DNA of 64,000 nucleotides from Aphrophora alni (GCA_963513935.1 OY740772.1:99715340-99779339); one strand, 5' to 3'. Positions 31,133 through 44,900 are shown, counted from the first letter of the stretch. Translations and numbers: made by a program. The notes: generated from the sequence alone by a model not told the origin.

Positions 31133-32808
31133 GATGTTATAAATAAACAAGAACACAGACAGACACAAACTTCTTTTTTTTTCAAAATATGATTTTTTAA
31201 TTTTTGATAATGTAACTATAGACAAGAAATTATACACTGTAAAGGAATTTTGTAGAACAACACTTACAGTTTTATTATATGTTTGTTAACTTTACCTCTC
31301 ATTAAGTAATTTTGTCAGATGTAGTTCAACAAAGAATCAGACATAAGTTTTTTTAAATGGGACAAACATCTACAAATATAGATATCATCTAAATTTCAAA
31401 ATATACAAATTTTGAAACCCTTATTTTGTTAGCTAACTAATCTTAAATGAACACATACAATAAACTGCCAAAATAATTAAAAAATAAATACAAGAAACAA
31501 GTGTAATCATAACTAACAATTTTCATTATTTCTAATAAATTAATCTATTTTAAAACAAATTTTATGTAATCCATAATTTAATTAAACTATATACTCATTA
31601 ATTAACTTATGCTCAAATTGTTTCTATATTTTTATTTTTTTAACAGTTTTTTTTAACTCAGTTTAATTAAATAACTAGAACATAAGAAGTTGGAGGAACA
31701 TATTTTTTAAAATATATTATATTTTTCAAAACTTTAAAGTTACTCTATTTAATTGTGTTACATGAGATTCAGATTGATCAGTTTGAACTAAATAATTAAT
31801 ATTTAAATATATTCGTGAACAAAAAGAATTGTATAATATGGATTTATTGAAATTTAATAAATTTGACGTTAAAATACAGTGGAGGTAAATTGATAAAATT
31901 TAACCTCCACCTTGTGGCAAATTTACTTTAGTGTTTACTTTATCTCTGAAATGATATAATGCTATGTAATGATATGTTTAATGAGATTTAAAAATTCAAA
32001 TAGGATTTTATCTTTACCGAGTGTCTTATTTGTTTTATTCTTTAACATAACATTTACTAATTCATTTAAACATATTAACAGTAGAATATTGTTATAATTA
32101 ATACATTTGTAATCAGTCCTCACTCTTACCATATGTATACAATTAGTATATTCTGCTACAACACATTCTTATAAAAGATTAGAAAACAAAATCCATTTAT
32201 TTATTTATTTACAAATACTTCAATGGAAATTATTATAAACACTTATATATAATTATTATTAAACAATTCCTTGGAATTTATACACCTAACATAATTAATA
32301 AAATAAGGAGAATATAAATTAATACTTGGAAGTAAACAGTAGCTAATATAACTTCAAAAAAGTAAAAGACTGTCAAAAACCCGGTTATCAGAATTTCTTT
32401 TACCAGAATTAGGTACTCCGAAGAAAAACCTGTTTTGGAATTACTGTAATTGCTACCAGACAGTGTGACAGATGCAATCAGATATTTTAAAGAATTTAAA
32501 TTTGGAGAACAAAATACTTTAATCGTGCCTATAATTTCTATGAATTACCCTCTATTATTCAAAAAATTCCACATTTTCTGTAGCAAACAGCCAATTCATT
32601 TCATGTTTTTTAAATTGATTAAACATTGATAAGAAACTATTTTGTTCAGGAAAAGATTTGCGTCATGTATTAGCATTGGGCATTTTAAATGCTTTTAGGT
32701 ATCGTATCGGAATTTCATATTTGTTACTACCCCGTAACTTTTTGATACACTCATCTTGAACACATCTTCTATTCCCCCCCCTATACAAAATATTCCCAAA
32801 GCCTTATA
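31133..32808. other. AT-rich region, nothing recognised
   Basis: About 1.7 kb of very AT-rich sequence. No exon-like segment, transposase motif or inverted end was recognised. Confidence 0.5.
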
Positions 32809-33162
32809 CAGTAGAACCCCTCTAATCTGTCACCTTCGGGACTGGGGACATGGTCGGAACGCAAAAAAGGTCGGATTATCCGAAAAGGGTCAATATTTAT
32901 TACATATTATATACAGAGATTTTTTTAAAAGAAATAAGTCATATAAACTTTTAAAAGTCTATATATAAACTTTGCAAGTACTATAGCAAATCAATAGAAA
33001 CAACACGAGAGATGACACATCACTGAAGCGGGACAGCGATAACAAACCGGAAAGAATGGCACCAGGCGGGCCGTGAGTCATCGGCAAGTCGGCACAATAT
33101 CGCGAGCTCAAGCACGGTCGGAGTAACGGACCACCCGAGGGCGGATTAGAGGGGTTCTACTG
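32809..33162. mobile_element. Tigger/pogo-type MITE
   Basis: The 354-bp element begins CAGTAGAACCCCTCTAATC and ends with its inverse GATTAGAGGGGTTCTACTG, flanked by TA (32807-32808 and 33163-33164). It has no coding capacity. Its ends are related to, but distinct from, those of the 13026-13723 element, so the two represent different families of the same superfamily. Confidence 0.85.
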
Positions 33163-33704
33163 TACATAAATGAATTACTTATTGGCAGAAACTTAAACTG
33201 TTTGAAGAGAGGAAAGATAATTCAGGCCTTTATATATATTTTTTTTATTACACAAACAATTTTTGTTGTGAAATTATAATGGGTTGCAATATATTTAATA
33301 TGTCCCTCATCAACATGTTATCTCATACTGAAGTTTAGAATTAATTACATATTTTTCATAAACAGACAAAAAAATAAGTAACTTATCATATAAAATTTAG
33401 TATGGAACTTCCAACTACAATTTTCATCAAAAAAATTCCTAGATATTTATTTAATATTAGATAACATTTCTATTGCAAACAATTTAACAGATTTTACGAT
33501 GCTTGTTCAATAGATTGTATTTATGTAGTGAACAAATGAATGTACAGTACTTGTTTTACTATCCTAAGATTAACATAAAAAACCATGACAATGCCTATTA
33601 TATAAATAAATCCATCAGAGGGTCATTTATATTGAGTATGAGTGTAGCAAACCCGAAGGAAATTAACTCAACCTACATCTTTATCTATATAGATCTTGTA
33701 AAAC

Positions 33705-33870
33705 TTATTAGATCTCTCTTTTTCCTATCAAGTCTCTCTTGATCCATTCTTGTTCTCTTCCGACACAGAAGCTATTTGCGTATTCGAGGACTAAGAGTCT
33801 TTATTTTATGCTCTTTTCTTCTCCTTTTTTTATTTTTTTTTATAAGACTTAGATGACTATAAGGGTTTTC
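33705..33870 (-). repeat. Dispersed ~170-bp repeat, copy 5
   Basis: On the minus strand this reads GACTCTTAGTCCTCGAATACG, then GTGTCGGAAGAGAACAAG and GATCAAGAGAGACTTGATAGG, collinear with the other copies. Confidence 0.75.
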
Positions 33871-34044
33871 ACCTTTAAACAACAGGAAAAATAATAAAAT
33901 AAACATTCAACATGAGAGATTATTTTTCAATTATATTAATACTTCATACTTATATCTGACGCACACATTGTACAAAGTTTTTAGACGATTTTTTTTTTAC
34001 ATATAAAATTTTCAAATTAAAAATTCTCCCAAATATAAATTTAT

Positions 34045-34149
34045 ATTAACAATAAATTACCTTGTATGGTCTCCGCTACTTGACTTCTTTCTTGATTTAA
34101 ACTTACGCGTATCGGAGCCTATACTCCATCCTCACAGTTTATCCCTCAG
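34045..34149 (-). repeat. Inverted repeat, left arm, with degenerate hammerhead-like core
   Basis: The reverse complement matches 35641-35745 over about 105 bases (about nine in ten bases). Within it, minus-strand GTGAGGA and GATAC (34136-34104) replace the CTGAGGA and GAAAC seen in the right arm, so this arm's ribozyme-like core is mutated. Confidence 0.85.
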
Positions 34150-34214
34150 TAGACAGTTGAATTGTTCGACAGCATTGAAACAATGTGCTCCGTGTGTGTT
34201 GCGGTGTTTTTATA

Positions 34215-35558
34215 CAGGGAGCGGCAGAAATACCTGACGGTTTTTAAATAAGAATAACTCCAATGTTTATAAACATTTTTGCATATTTATTATATATTAA
34301 GAACAGTAAAAGACTGCAATTAATACAAAACATATATGTAACAATGTATAGTCTCAAAAAACACAAAACATAAAGGCTACATTATTTAAAGATAACGTCA
34401 TTTAAGTGGTGGCCATTCTTCAGCATACATTCCTCAAGTCTCGCAGCAAACACTTTACTCAGCATGTCCGTTGATATAGACATAACCACTTGTCTAATAG
34501 CTTCTTTTAAGTCTTCTAGTGTACATGGTTTGTTTGCGTACACTTTCGATTTGAGGTAATCCCAAAGGGAAAGTCGCAAACACTCAGGTCAGGGGAACGA
34601 GCGGGCCAAGCGATGTCGCCGTTTCGAGAGATGACGCGGTCTCAAAACTTCATCCTCAAATAACCCATTACAGCATTTGCTGTGTGGGCAGTTGCTCCGT
34701 CTTGTTGGAACAACATCTTCTTCAAACCAAGACGTTTTCTTTTAAGTTCAGGAACGAAGAAATTGTCCAACATTCTCAAGTAACATTCTTGGTTTACCGT
34801 AACTGTTCGCCCTCCTTCCTCAAAAAAGTACGGCCCGATAACACACTTCTTAGTAACCCCGCACCACACTGTGACTTTGGAACTATGCAGGGGCGTTCAT
34901 GTAACTCTTGTGGGTTTGTGTCTGACCAATAGCGAAAATTTTGTTTGTTGACATACCCATCAAGATGAAAATGAGCCTCATCACTCATTACAAGAATTGT
35001 TTCATCGTCCATCAAATCAATCATTTGTTCAGAAAATCTCTGGCGATTAGCGTAGTCATGAGGCTTCAGCTGTTGAACAATTGCAATTTTATAAGGGTAA
35101 GTGTAGCTCCTCGTGCAATATTCTTCTCACTGACTGGTCGGACATTCGAAGAGCAGCAGCTTGTCTACGCACAGGTCGATGCGGGCTAGACAGCACAGCT
35201 TGCCTTAATCGCTCACTGTTTTCCGGCGTAATCACTGACCTTGGGTGTCCTCCAGGCTTTTGTTTTAACGCTGAACCAGTTGACCTGAAGTTGTTGACCC
35301 ACAACATGATGGTGTTACGGGATGGAACTTGTCCCACATGAAAATGTCTGCGAAACTGACGTTGTGTGATAACAACAAAATCACCACTTTTAAAATCGTC
35401 TCAACGACGAACGCACGATGCTCACTTGACCACTGCTCCATGGCAACTGAAACTCCCTCAAATGGCCTTGAGAATGCCGCGCTCCCCACCTTCCCCCCTC
35501 CACACGACTGCCTTACTGTGCACGAACAAAAACCGTCAGGTATTTCTGCCGCTCCCTG
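34215..35558 (-). mobile_element. mariner/Tc1-superfamily element with broken transposase
   Basis: The ends are perfect inverted repeats of about 35 bp including the TA context (CAGGGAGCGGCAGAAATACC inward), with TA duplication at 34213-34214 and 35559-35560. The transposase runs on the minus strand from ATG 35441 to TAA near 34382 in at least five frame segments. It contains an N-terminal HTH pair (WVNNFRSTGSALKQKPGGHP), first catalytic Asp in VMSDEAHFHLDGY, second Asp in LFQQDGATAHT, and a C-terminal ARLEECMLKNGHHLNDVIF. The segment with the third catalytic residue is damaged near 34580-34640. It is a DUF4817-type transposase common in insects. Dead, yet with pristine ends, so it could be mobilised in trans (inference). 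Confidence 0.9.
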
Positions 35559-35640
35559 TATAACTGTGTTTTTTTATATAATAGTGTTAAATGTTATATG
35601 TTTGTCTGTGATGTAAATTGTAATGTGTGACGAACTCTAT

Positions 35641-35745
35641 TGAGGGATAAACTCTGAGGATGGAGTATAGGCTCCGAAACGTGTAAATTTAAATCAAGAA
35701 AGAAGTCACGTGGCGGAGCCCATAAAAGGTAACTTATTGTTAATT
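35641..35745 (+). repeat. Inverted repeat, right arm, with hammerhead-ribozyme-like core
   Basis: Contains CTGAGGA (35654-35660), a GGAG/CTCC stem II (35662-35665 with 35672-35675), GAAAC (35676-35680), a two-pair stem III in ACGTGT (35679-35684) and A at 35685 as cleavage base. The flanks 35648-35653 and 35686-35691 pair at five of six positions as stem I. All conserved core positions of a type I hammerhead are present. Such minimal ribozymes are known in Penelope-like elements. Confidence 0.5.
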
Positions 35746-37160
35746 TAACAACTGTGACTTGGATAACAAACAAAATGAATCTTAAAATATATTTATAGTT
35801 TCATTTCAATATATTTTTCAGTAAGTAAAACTTGAGCATAATATTATGTTCCGGTTTGTATATGTTACAGTTTATGTATTGATCTTTGATGTAAAAGTAG
35901 AAAAACATTTGTTGTACAAATCAAGACTATAGTTAGAGACTCCATGCTTGAAATCAACTGATAAATACTGATAATAGTTTTTTGTCAAAAAATGAAATTA
36001 TGATAACTGCTGTTTTATTAGCAGTGTTTTAGATGTTTCAAAACATCCAATCTCTGATGTCAAGTTTAAATATTGAATATTACTTCAAAAAGTTATTTTA
36101 TAAATTAATTAAAAAGCATTAAAACATGGTCTAAAATAAGTCTGACTACAAGGTCTAGTATGAAAACAGGTTCAACTTAAGTTTAGGGTTCCTCATAGAT
36201 CTGTTTTTAAACCTATTGTTACTAATTTTATATCTTTAGGATTTATTGTCATGAACCATGCCAAGATACAATATGCTAATGATACGATGATACGACAGTT
36301 ACTTTTCAGGTAGAATCCACTTTACTGAAGCAGAATGTATTTATAAAATTTTAATGAAACAATTATATAAGGTGATGATGTTAAGAGTACCAAATTTTAA
36401 ATCTGGTGATAGACAATGGTCTAACATGAAATATCCATACCGGTTTATTTTTAAACATTAGCTCTTGATGCTTTGTACTAATAAACCGTAAACGTTATTA
36501 CACGAAACAAGCTCTTCTTATCTCCTAATACAGATTTATCAACACACATCTGAAATATCATATGGCGTGATGATGTGAGGTAACTCTCTAAGAGATACAA
36601 AGAGACTTGTGTTTACGAAACAATTAGGGTAGGTTTAAAAATAATGAAATCCTGTAAGATGACATTTAGAACGGTAATAACTCTTTCAAGATTATATTTT
36701 TGAGACCATTATATATAATAGTATCAAACACAAACCTGTTTATGTCCGAGGAGCAAATTTATACGATTAAGGCAAAATTAAACAATCGTTAGAAACCATT
36801 TTGAGAAAATCGGTATTTTGTTTTTTCATTATCTTATAAGAAGTAGTCTAAAATTTTATATTATGATAATTATATTTTCAGTTTCCCACAAGATTGGTTC
36901 AGCTGTTTGCTTTCCAAAGTCGATTACAAATAAAAAATTTATTGGATTCAGACAGCTCCAAAATTTTTGTTTTTATAAAAAAAGGGAACAAGGTTATAGT
37001 ATTTTGCAATATGAAAGTTGAATCTAGATATTTTTTTAAAATTTTTTTTTTTATGGAGGTGAAAATCTTCAAAAAGACACCATTGCACGCAATGGTAGTG
37101 TGGGATTTTTACCCACTAAAAACACCCCCGGTTATCATAACCAGTCCACCAGTCCGACAA
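35746..37160. other. AT-rich region, nothing recognised
   Basis: About 1.4 kb without recognisable exons or transposon ends. Frames at 36818-37238 are low-complexity and AT-driven. Confidence 0.5.
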
Positions 37161-38250
37161 ACGATTTTATTTTCTTACAAAGAGTCGCTGTGTATGAGAG
37201 AATTAATAGAAATACTCTCCGCTACATTAAGCCATTAGATCATGAGGCTTCTTTCTGCTAAGGCGACGGATGTCACCGCCTACGTTTAGTACACTTAGCA
37301 TGTCAGGATTTACATGCTTCCGCAATTGCATGTCATGTCCACATGCATACCTCTTCATCTCCTCCGTTACCAGGCCAATTCGCAGGTCACGATGGAGATC
37401 TTTATTTCTTACGTACCATGGCGCGTTGACCATTCCTCGCAGTACTTTGTTCTGAAATTTTTGAATCATCTGAGCATTTGTGTTCTTTGTACAGCCCCAT
37501 AATTGAATGCCATACGTCCACACTGGCTTCAAAATTTGTTTATAAAGCAAGATTTTGTTTCCGATCGACAGTCCGGAGTTACGTCCGAGCAGCCAGTAAA
37601 GGTTTCGATACTTGATGTTCAGTTCAGCGTCTCTGTAAATCACTGACAGTTTTTTCAAGTCGTTCTCTTGCTTCTTTTTCTTCCTGCCATTTCTGGTAAA
37701 AATTATCCTTTCTTTGTAAGTGTGTTTCAGCTGCTATCCTTTCATAGTTTGTTGGTGATATATCATCGAGAGAGGATGATCGCGATCTGTGAAAAAGTCC
37801 TGGGTGGAACACCTGCTGGGTTAGATTCTTTGGTTTGTTTTCAGTAGATGTCGGTGATCTTGTCAGCACAAGCTCATTATTTTCCCTCATTTCACTGGGA
37901 CCGGATGGCGGAGTCCGCTTTACCATTGCACTTCTTGAGAAAGGGCTTCTCTCTTCACTTGATGCATGACATGCCCCTTGAACCAAGTGTTCAATTCCCG
38001 AGGCACTGCGGTAATTGGCTGACGATGACCCGGGGCCCGCTTTCTCACCCCTGACAGCCGCCGGTACTGGGGATCCGACTCCCTGCACCGTAACTTTTTC
38101 CTCCTGCTGACTTTTCATATTTGGTTTATTTTCGGGTACCTTCCCCTATCTGGTTTTTGGTCCGGCCCGGTACCACTCATATCTGAGAGGCGTTCCCCTA
38201 TCCGCCACCTGGGGAGGCGTCCGATATGGGACCAGCATCCCACACGGAGA
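37160..38250 (-). mobile_element. Jockey-like non-LTR retrotransposon, internally deleted
   Basis: On the minus strand a GC-rich 5' leader (38250-38119, GGTGGCGGATAGGGGAACGC) is followed by the start of ORF1 (38118-37624, MKSQQEEK, charged with a coiled-coil-like QEEKEARERLEK end). This is joined directly to the last ~140 residues of ORF2 (37658-37227, LYKQILKPVWTYGIQLWG and VLRGMVNAPWYVRN, the region after the reverse transcriptase). Most of ORF1 and the endonuclease and reverse transcriptase are missing, so the element cannot move by itself. The 3' end lies near an AATAAAA stretch at about 37160. Confidence 0.8.
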
Positions 38251-38289
38251 ATCTAGATATGTATATTTTATTAGTAAACACTGTGTGTG

Positions 38290-38408
<119 letters not shown>

Positions 38409-38981
38409 AGAGAGAATAGGGAATAGGTCAGTTTGTGTATTCATTTTTATGTATTGCTATTTTAAATTTTGTTACAGATAAAGGAAATCTTTCTTTACAG
38501 CCAACATGCATTGATAACACGAAAAAAGTGAAAGTGTACTTAAAATTCCTTATTAAAGTTAATGGTATTGTTGTTGTATATGTCATGTATTATTAATTAT
38601 ATTTTCTATGTACAATTAAGTGTTTAAAGGAATAAAAAATAAATCCTTTTGTTTAAGACTTTTTTTTATTTACAGTTTCATTTTTTTAATAAAAATCTTT
38701 TCATGTTTAAATTTTTCTTAAGAAAGTTATTGCTCATTAGTTAGTATGAAACACCTGAAAAATTAATACTAACATAAAAAAAAAAAAAATCAACTATTAT
38801 TTGTCTGCGAAGATAAATTGCTTTAGATTGTATTGTGGAAAGGAACAGTCCTCCACAAGAAAACTAATTTAAAGACAAAATTGTAGTTAGATTATTTACT
38901 GAAATAGTGCATCCCCTCCTTATATTCATTAGCATTTTTTTTTTAAATATCATAGGATATTTAATTCGAATAAATAATTAG
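38409..38981. other. AT-rich spacer before the satellite
   Basis: No gene or transposon recognised. AT-rich with A and T runs. Confidence 0.5.
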
Positions 38982-41900
38982 GATAAAAAGTGAGTTTTTG
39001 ATTATTTTTATAGCTTAATTAGAAGGACAATTAAATTTGGAGTCGAGTGGTGCTATTGAAATTTCAAAATTTTTAATATTTTTTTCATTTTTATCTAATT
39101 TTTGTAAAAATTTCAACATTTAACAATACCAACGATATGCACATCAATAGATGCAGAATTTAATAGAGAGTAAACCATGAAAAAATGACTTTGAAATCTC
39201 AAAGGGTTTACGAGTAATTGCAGTTCAAAGTTTTTTCAAAAAAGATCAAAATTTTTTTAAACCAACGATATGAGTATCAAAAGATGCAGAATTGAAAGGA
39301 GAACAAACCCTGAAAAAATCACTTTGACATCTCAAATGGTTTAAGAGTTATTGCAATTTATATGTCAATAAAAATAGCTGATTTTAACATTTCACGTTTC
39401 GCCACTTGCAATACCTTTTTAAAACGCCTGTAGCTCCTTAACTATACATCGTAATGATACGAAATTTTACATGAGGAAAGAAGAAAGTTCAAATTTTACT
39501 GTGGTGTTTTCAAATCGAAAATATCTCTTATAGTTTCTGAGTAATTGATTCGAGAAAACAGCCAATTTTCAAACTTTGCAAAATGGTAAGGTACCCCCCT
39601 TGCAGTTATTTAAGGCGAAAAATTGAGTTTTTGATTTTTGATTATTTTTATAGCTTAATAGAAGCATAATTAAATTTGGAGTCGAGTGGTGCTATTGAAA
39701 TTTCAAAATTTTTAATATTTTTTTCATTTTTATCTAATTTTTGTAAAAATTTCAACATTTAACAATACCAACGATATGCACATCAATAGATGCAGAATTT
39801 AATAGAGAGTAAACCATGAAAAAATGACTTTGAAATCTCAAAGGGTTTACGAGTAATTGCAGTTCAAAGTTTTTTCAAAAAAGATCAAAATTTTTTTAAA
39901 CCAACGACATCGGAATCAAAAGATGCAGAATTGAAAGGAGAACAAACCCTGAAAAAATCACTTTGACATCTCAAATGGTTTAAGAGTTATTGCAATTTAT
40001 ATGTCAATAAAAATAGCTGATTTTAACATTTCACGTTTCGCCACTTGCAATACCTTTTTAAAACGCCTGTAGCTCCTTAACTATACATCGTAATGATACG
40101 AAATTTTACATGAGGAAAGAAGAAAGTTCAAATGTTACTGTGGTGTTTTCAAATCGAAAATATCTCTTATAGTTTCTGAGTAATTGATTCGAGAAAACAG
40201 CCAATTTTCAAACTTTGCAAAATGGTAAGGTACACCCCCCTTGCAGTTTTTTAAGGCGAAAAATTGAGTTTTTGATTTTTGATTATTTTTATAGCTTAAT
40301 AGAAGCATAATTAAATTTGGAGTCGAGTGGTGCTATTGAAATTTCAAAATTTTTAATATTTTTTTCATTTTTATCTAATTTTTGTAAAAATTTCAACATT
40401 TAACAATACCAACGATATGCACATCAATAGATGCAGAATTTAATAGAGAGTAAACCATGAAAAAATGACTTTGAAATCTCAAAGGGTTTACGAGTAATTG
40501 CAGTTCAAAGTTTTTTCAAAAAAGATCAAAATTTTTTTAAACCAACGATATCGGTATCAAAAGATGCAGAATTGAAAGGAGAACAAACCCTGAAAAAATC
40601 ACTTTGACATCTCAAATGGTTTAAGAGTTATTGCAATTTATATGTCAATAAAAATAGCTGATTTTAACATTTCACGTTTCGCCACTTGCAATACCTTTTT
40701 AAAACGCCTGTAGCTCCTTAACTATACATCGTAATGATACGAAATTTTACATGAGGAAAGAAGAAAGTTCAAATTTTACTGTGGTGTTTTCAAATCGAAA
40801 ATATCTCTTATAGTTTCTGAGTAATTGATTCGAGAAAACAGCCAATTTTCAATCTTTGCAAAATGGTAAGGTACCCCCCTTGCAGTTTTTTAAGGCGAAA
40901 AATTGAGTTTTTGATTTTTGATTATTTTTATAGCTTAATAGAAGCATAATTAAATTTGGAGTCGAGTGGTGCTATTGAAATTTCAAAATTTTTAATATTT
41001 TTTTCATTTTTATCTAATTTTTGTAAAAATTTCAACATTTAACAATACCAACGATATGCACATCAATAGATGCAGAATTTAATAGAGAGTAAACCATGAA
41101 AAAATGACTTTGAAATCTCAAAGGGTTTACGAGTAATTGCAGTTCAAAGTTTTTTCAAAAAAGATCAAAATTTTTTTAAACCAACGATATGAGTATCAAA
41201 AGATGCAGAATTGAAAGGAGAACAAACCCTGAAAAAATCACTTTGACATCTCAAATGGTTTAAGAGTTATTGCAATTTATATGTCAATAAAAATAGCGGA
41301 TTTTAACATTTCACGTTTCGCCACTTGCAATACCTTTTTAAAACGCCTGTAGCTCCTTAACTATACATCGTAATGATACGAAATTTTACATGAGGAAAGA
41401 AGAAAGTTCAAATGTTACTGTGGTGTTTTCAAATCGAAAATATCTCTTATAGTTTCTGAGTAATTGATTCGAGAAAACAGCCAATTTTCAAACTTTGCAA
41501 AATGGTAAGGTACCCCCCTTGCAGTTTTTTAAGGCGAAAAATTGAGTTTTTGATTTTTGATTATTTTTATAGCTTAATAGAAGCATAATTAAATTTGGAG
41601 TCGAGTGGTGCTATTGAAATTTCAAAATTTTTAATATTTTTTTCATTTTTATCTAATTTTTGTAAAAATTTCAACATTTAACAATACCAACGATATGCAC
41701 ATCAATAGATGCAGAATTTAATAGAGAGTAAACCATGAAAAAATGACTTTGAAATCTCAAAGGGTTTACGAGTAATTGCAGTTCAAAGTTTTTTCAAAAA
41801 AGATCAAAATTTTTTTAAACCAACGATATCGGTATCAAAAGATGCAGAATTGAAAGGAGAACAAACCCTGAAAAAATCACTTTGACATCTCAAATGGTTT

Positions 41901-44900
41901 AAGAGTTATTGCAATTTATATGTCAATAAAAATAGCTGATTTTAACATTTCACGTTTCGCCACTTGCAATACCTTTTTAAAACGCCTGTAGCTCCTTAAC
42001 TATACATCGTAATGATACGAAATTTTACATGAGGAAAGAAGAAAGTTCAAATTTTACTGTGGTGTTTTCAAATCGAAAATATCTCTTATAGTTTCTGAGT
42101 AATTGATTCGAGAAAACAGCCAATTTTCAAACTTTGCAAAATGGTAAGGAACCCCCCTTGCAGTTTTTTAAGGCGAAAAATTGAGTTTTTGATTTTTGAT
42201 TATTTTTATAGCTTAATAGAAGCATAATTAAATTTGGAGTCGAGTGGTGCTATTGAAATTTCAAAATTTTTAATATTTTTTTCATTTTTATCTAATTTTT
42301 GTAAAAATTTCAACATTTAACAATACCAACGATATGCACATCAATAGATGCAGAATTTAATAGAGAGTAAACCATGAAAAAATGACTTTGAAATCTCAAA
42401 GGGTTTACGAGTAATTGCAGTTCAAAGTTTTTTCAAAAAAGATCAAAATTTTTTTAAACCAACGATATGAGTATCAAAAGATGCAGAATTGAAAGGAGAA
42501 CAAACCCTGAAAAAATCACTTTGACATCTCAAATGGTTTAAGAGTTATTGCAATTTATATGTCAATAAAAATAGCGGATTTTAACATTTCACGTTTCGCC
42601 ACTTGCAATACCTTTTTAAAACGCCTGTAGCTCCTTAACTATACATCGTAATGATACGAAATTTTACATGAGGAAAGAAGAAAGTTCAAATGTTACTGTG
42701 GTGTTTTCAAATCGAAAATATCTCTTATAGTTTCTGAGTAATTGATTCGAGAAAACAGCCAATTTTCAAACTTTGCAAAATGGTAAGGTACCCCCCTTGC
42801 AGTTTTTTAAGGCGAAAAATTGAGTTTTTGATTTTTGATTATTTTTATAGCTTAATAGAAGCATAATTAAATTTGGAGTCGAGTGGTGCTATTGAAATTT
42901 CAAAATTTTTAATATTTTTTTCATTTTTATCTAATTTTTGTAAAAATTTCAACATTTAACAATACCAACGATATGCACATCAATAGATGCAGAATTTAAT
43001 AGAGAGTAAACCATGAAAAAATGACTTTGAAATCTCAAAGGGTTTACGAGTAATTGCAGTTCAAAGTTTTTTCAAAAAAGATCAAAATTTTTTTAAACCA
43101 ACGATATGAGTATCAAAAGATGCAGAATTGAAAGGAGAACAAACCCTGAAAAAATCACTTTGACATCTCAAATGGTTTAAGAGTTATTGCAATTTATATG
43201 TCAATAAAAATAGCTGATTTTAACATTTCACGTTTCGCCACTTGCAATACCTTTTTAAAACGCCTGTAGCTCCTTAACTATACATCGTAATGATACGAAA
43301 TTTTACATGAGGAAAGAAGAAAGTTCAAATTTTACTGTGGTGTTTTCAAATCGAAAATATCTCTTATAGTTTCTGAGTAATTGATTCGAGAAAACAGCCA
43401 ATTTTCAAACTTTGCAAAATGGTAAGGTACCCCCCTTGCAGTTATTTAAGGCGAAAAATTGAGTTTTTGATTTTTGATTATTTTTATAGCTTAATAGAAG
43501 CATAATTAAATTTGGAGTCGAGTGGTGCTATTGAAATTTCAAAATTTTTAATATTTTTTTCATTTTTATCTAATTTTTGTAAAAATTTCAACATTTAACA
43601 ATACCAACGATATGCACATCAATAGATGCAGAATTTAATAGAGAGTAAACCATGAAAAAATGACTTTGAAATCTCAAAGGGTTTACGAGTAATTGCAGTT
43701 CAAAGTTTTTTCAAAAAAGATCAAAATTTTTTTAAACCAACGATATCGGTATCAAAAGATGCAGAATTGAAAGGAGAACAAACCCTGAAAAAATCACTTT
43801 GACATCTCAAATGGTTTAAGAGTTATTGCAATTTATATGTCAATAAAAATAGCTGATTTTAACATTTCACGTTTCGCCACTTGCAATACCTTTTTAAAAC
43901 GCCTGTAGCTCCTTAACTATACATCGTAATGATACGAAATTTTACATGAGGAAAGAAGAAAGTTCAAATTTTACTGTGGTGTTTTCAAATCGAAAATATC
44001 TCTTATAGTTTCTGAGTAATTGATTCGAGAAAACAGCCAATTTTCAAACTTTGCAAAATGGTAAGGTACCCCCCTTGCAGTTTTTTAAGGCGAAAAATTG
44101 AGTTTTTGATTTTTGATTATTTTTATAGCTTAATAGAAGCATAATTAAATTTGGAGTCGAGTGGTGCTATTGAAATTTCAAAATTTTTAATATTTTTTTC
44201 ATTTTTATCTAATTTTTGTAAAAATTTCAACATTTAACAATACCAACGATATGCACATCAATAGATGCAGAATTTAATAGAGAGTAAACCATGAAAAAAT
44301 GACTTTGAAATCTCAAAGGGTTTACGAGTAATTGCAGTTCAAAGTTTTTTCAAAAAAGATCAAAATTTTTTTAAACCAACGATATGAGTATCAAAAGATG
44401 CAGAATTGAAAGGAGAACAAACCCTGAAAAAATCACTTTGACATCTCAAATGGTTTAAGAGTTATTGCAATTTATATGTCAATAAAAATAGCGGATTTTA
44501 ACATTTCACGTTTCGCCACTTGCAATACCTTTTTAAAACGCCTGTAGCTCCTTAACTATACATCGTAATGATACGAAATTTTACATGAGGAAAGAAGAAA
44601 GTTCAAATGTTACTGTGGTGTTTTCAAATCGAAAATATCTCTTATAGTTTCTGAGTAATTGATTCGAGAAAACAGCCAATTTTCAAACTTTGCAAAATGG
44701 TAAGGTAAACCCCCCTTGCAGTTTTTTAAGGCGAAAAATTGAGTTTTTGATTTTTGATTATTTTTATAGCTTAATAGAAGCATAATTAAATTTGGAGTCG
44801 AGTGGTGCTATTGAAATTTCAAAATTTTTAATATTTTTTTCATTTTTATCTAATTTTTGTAAAAATTTCAACATTTAACAATACCAACGATATGCACATC

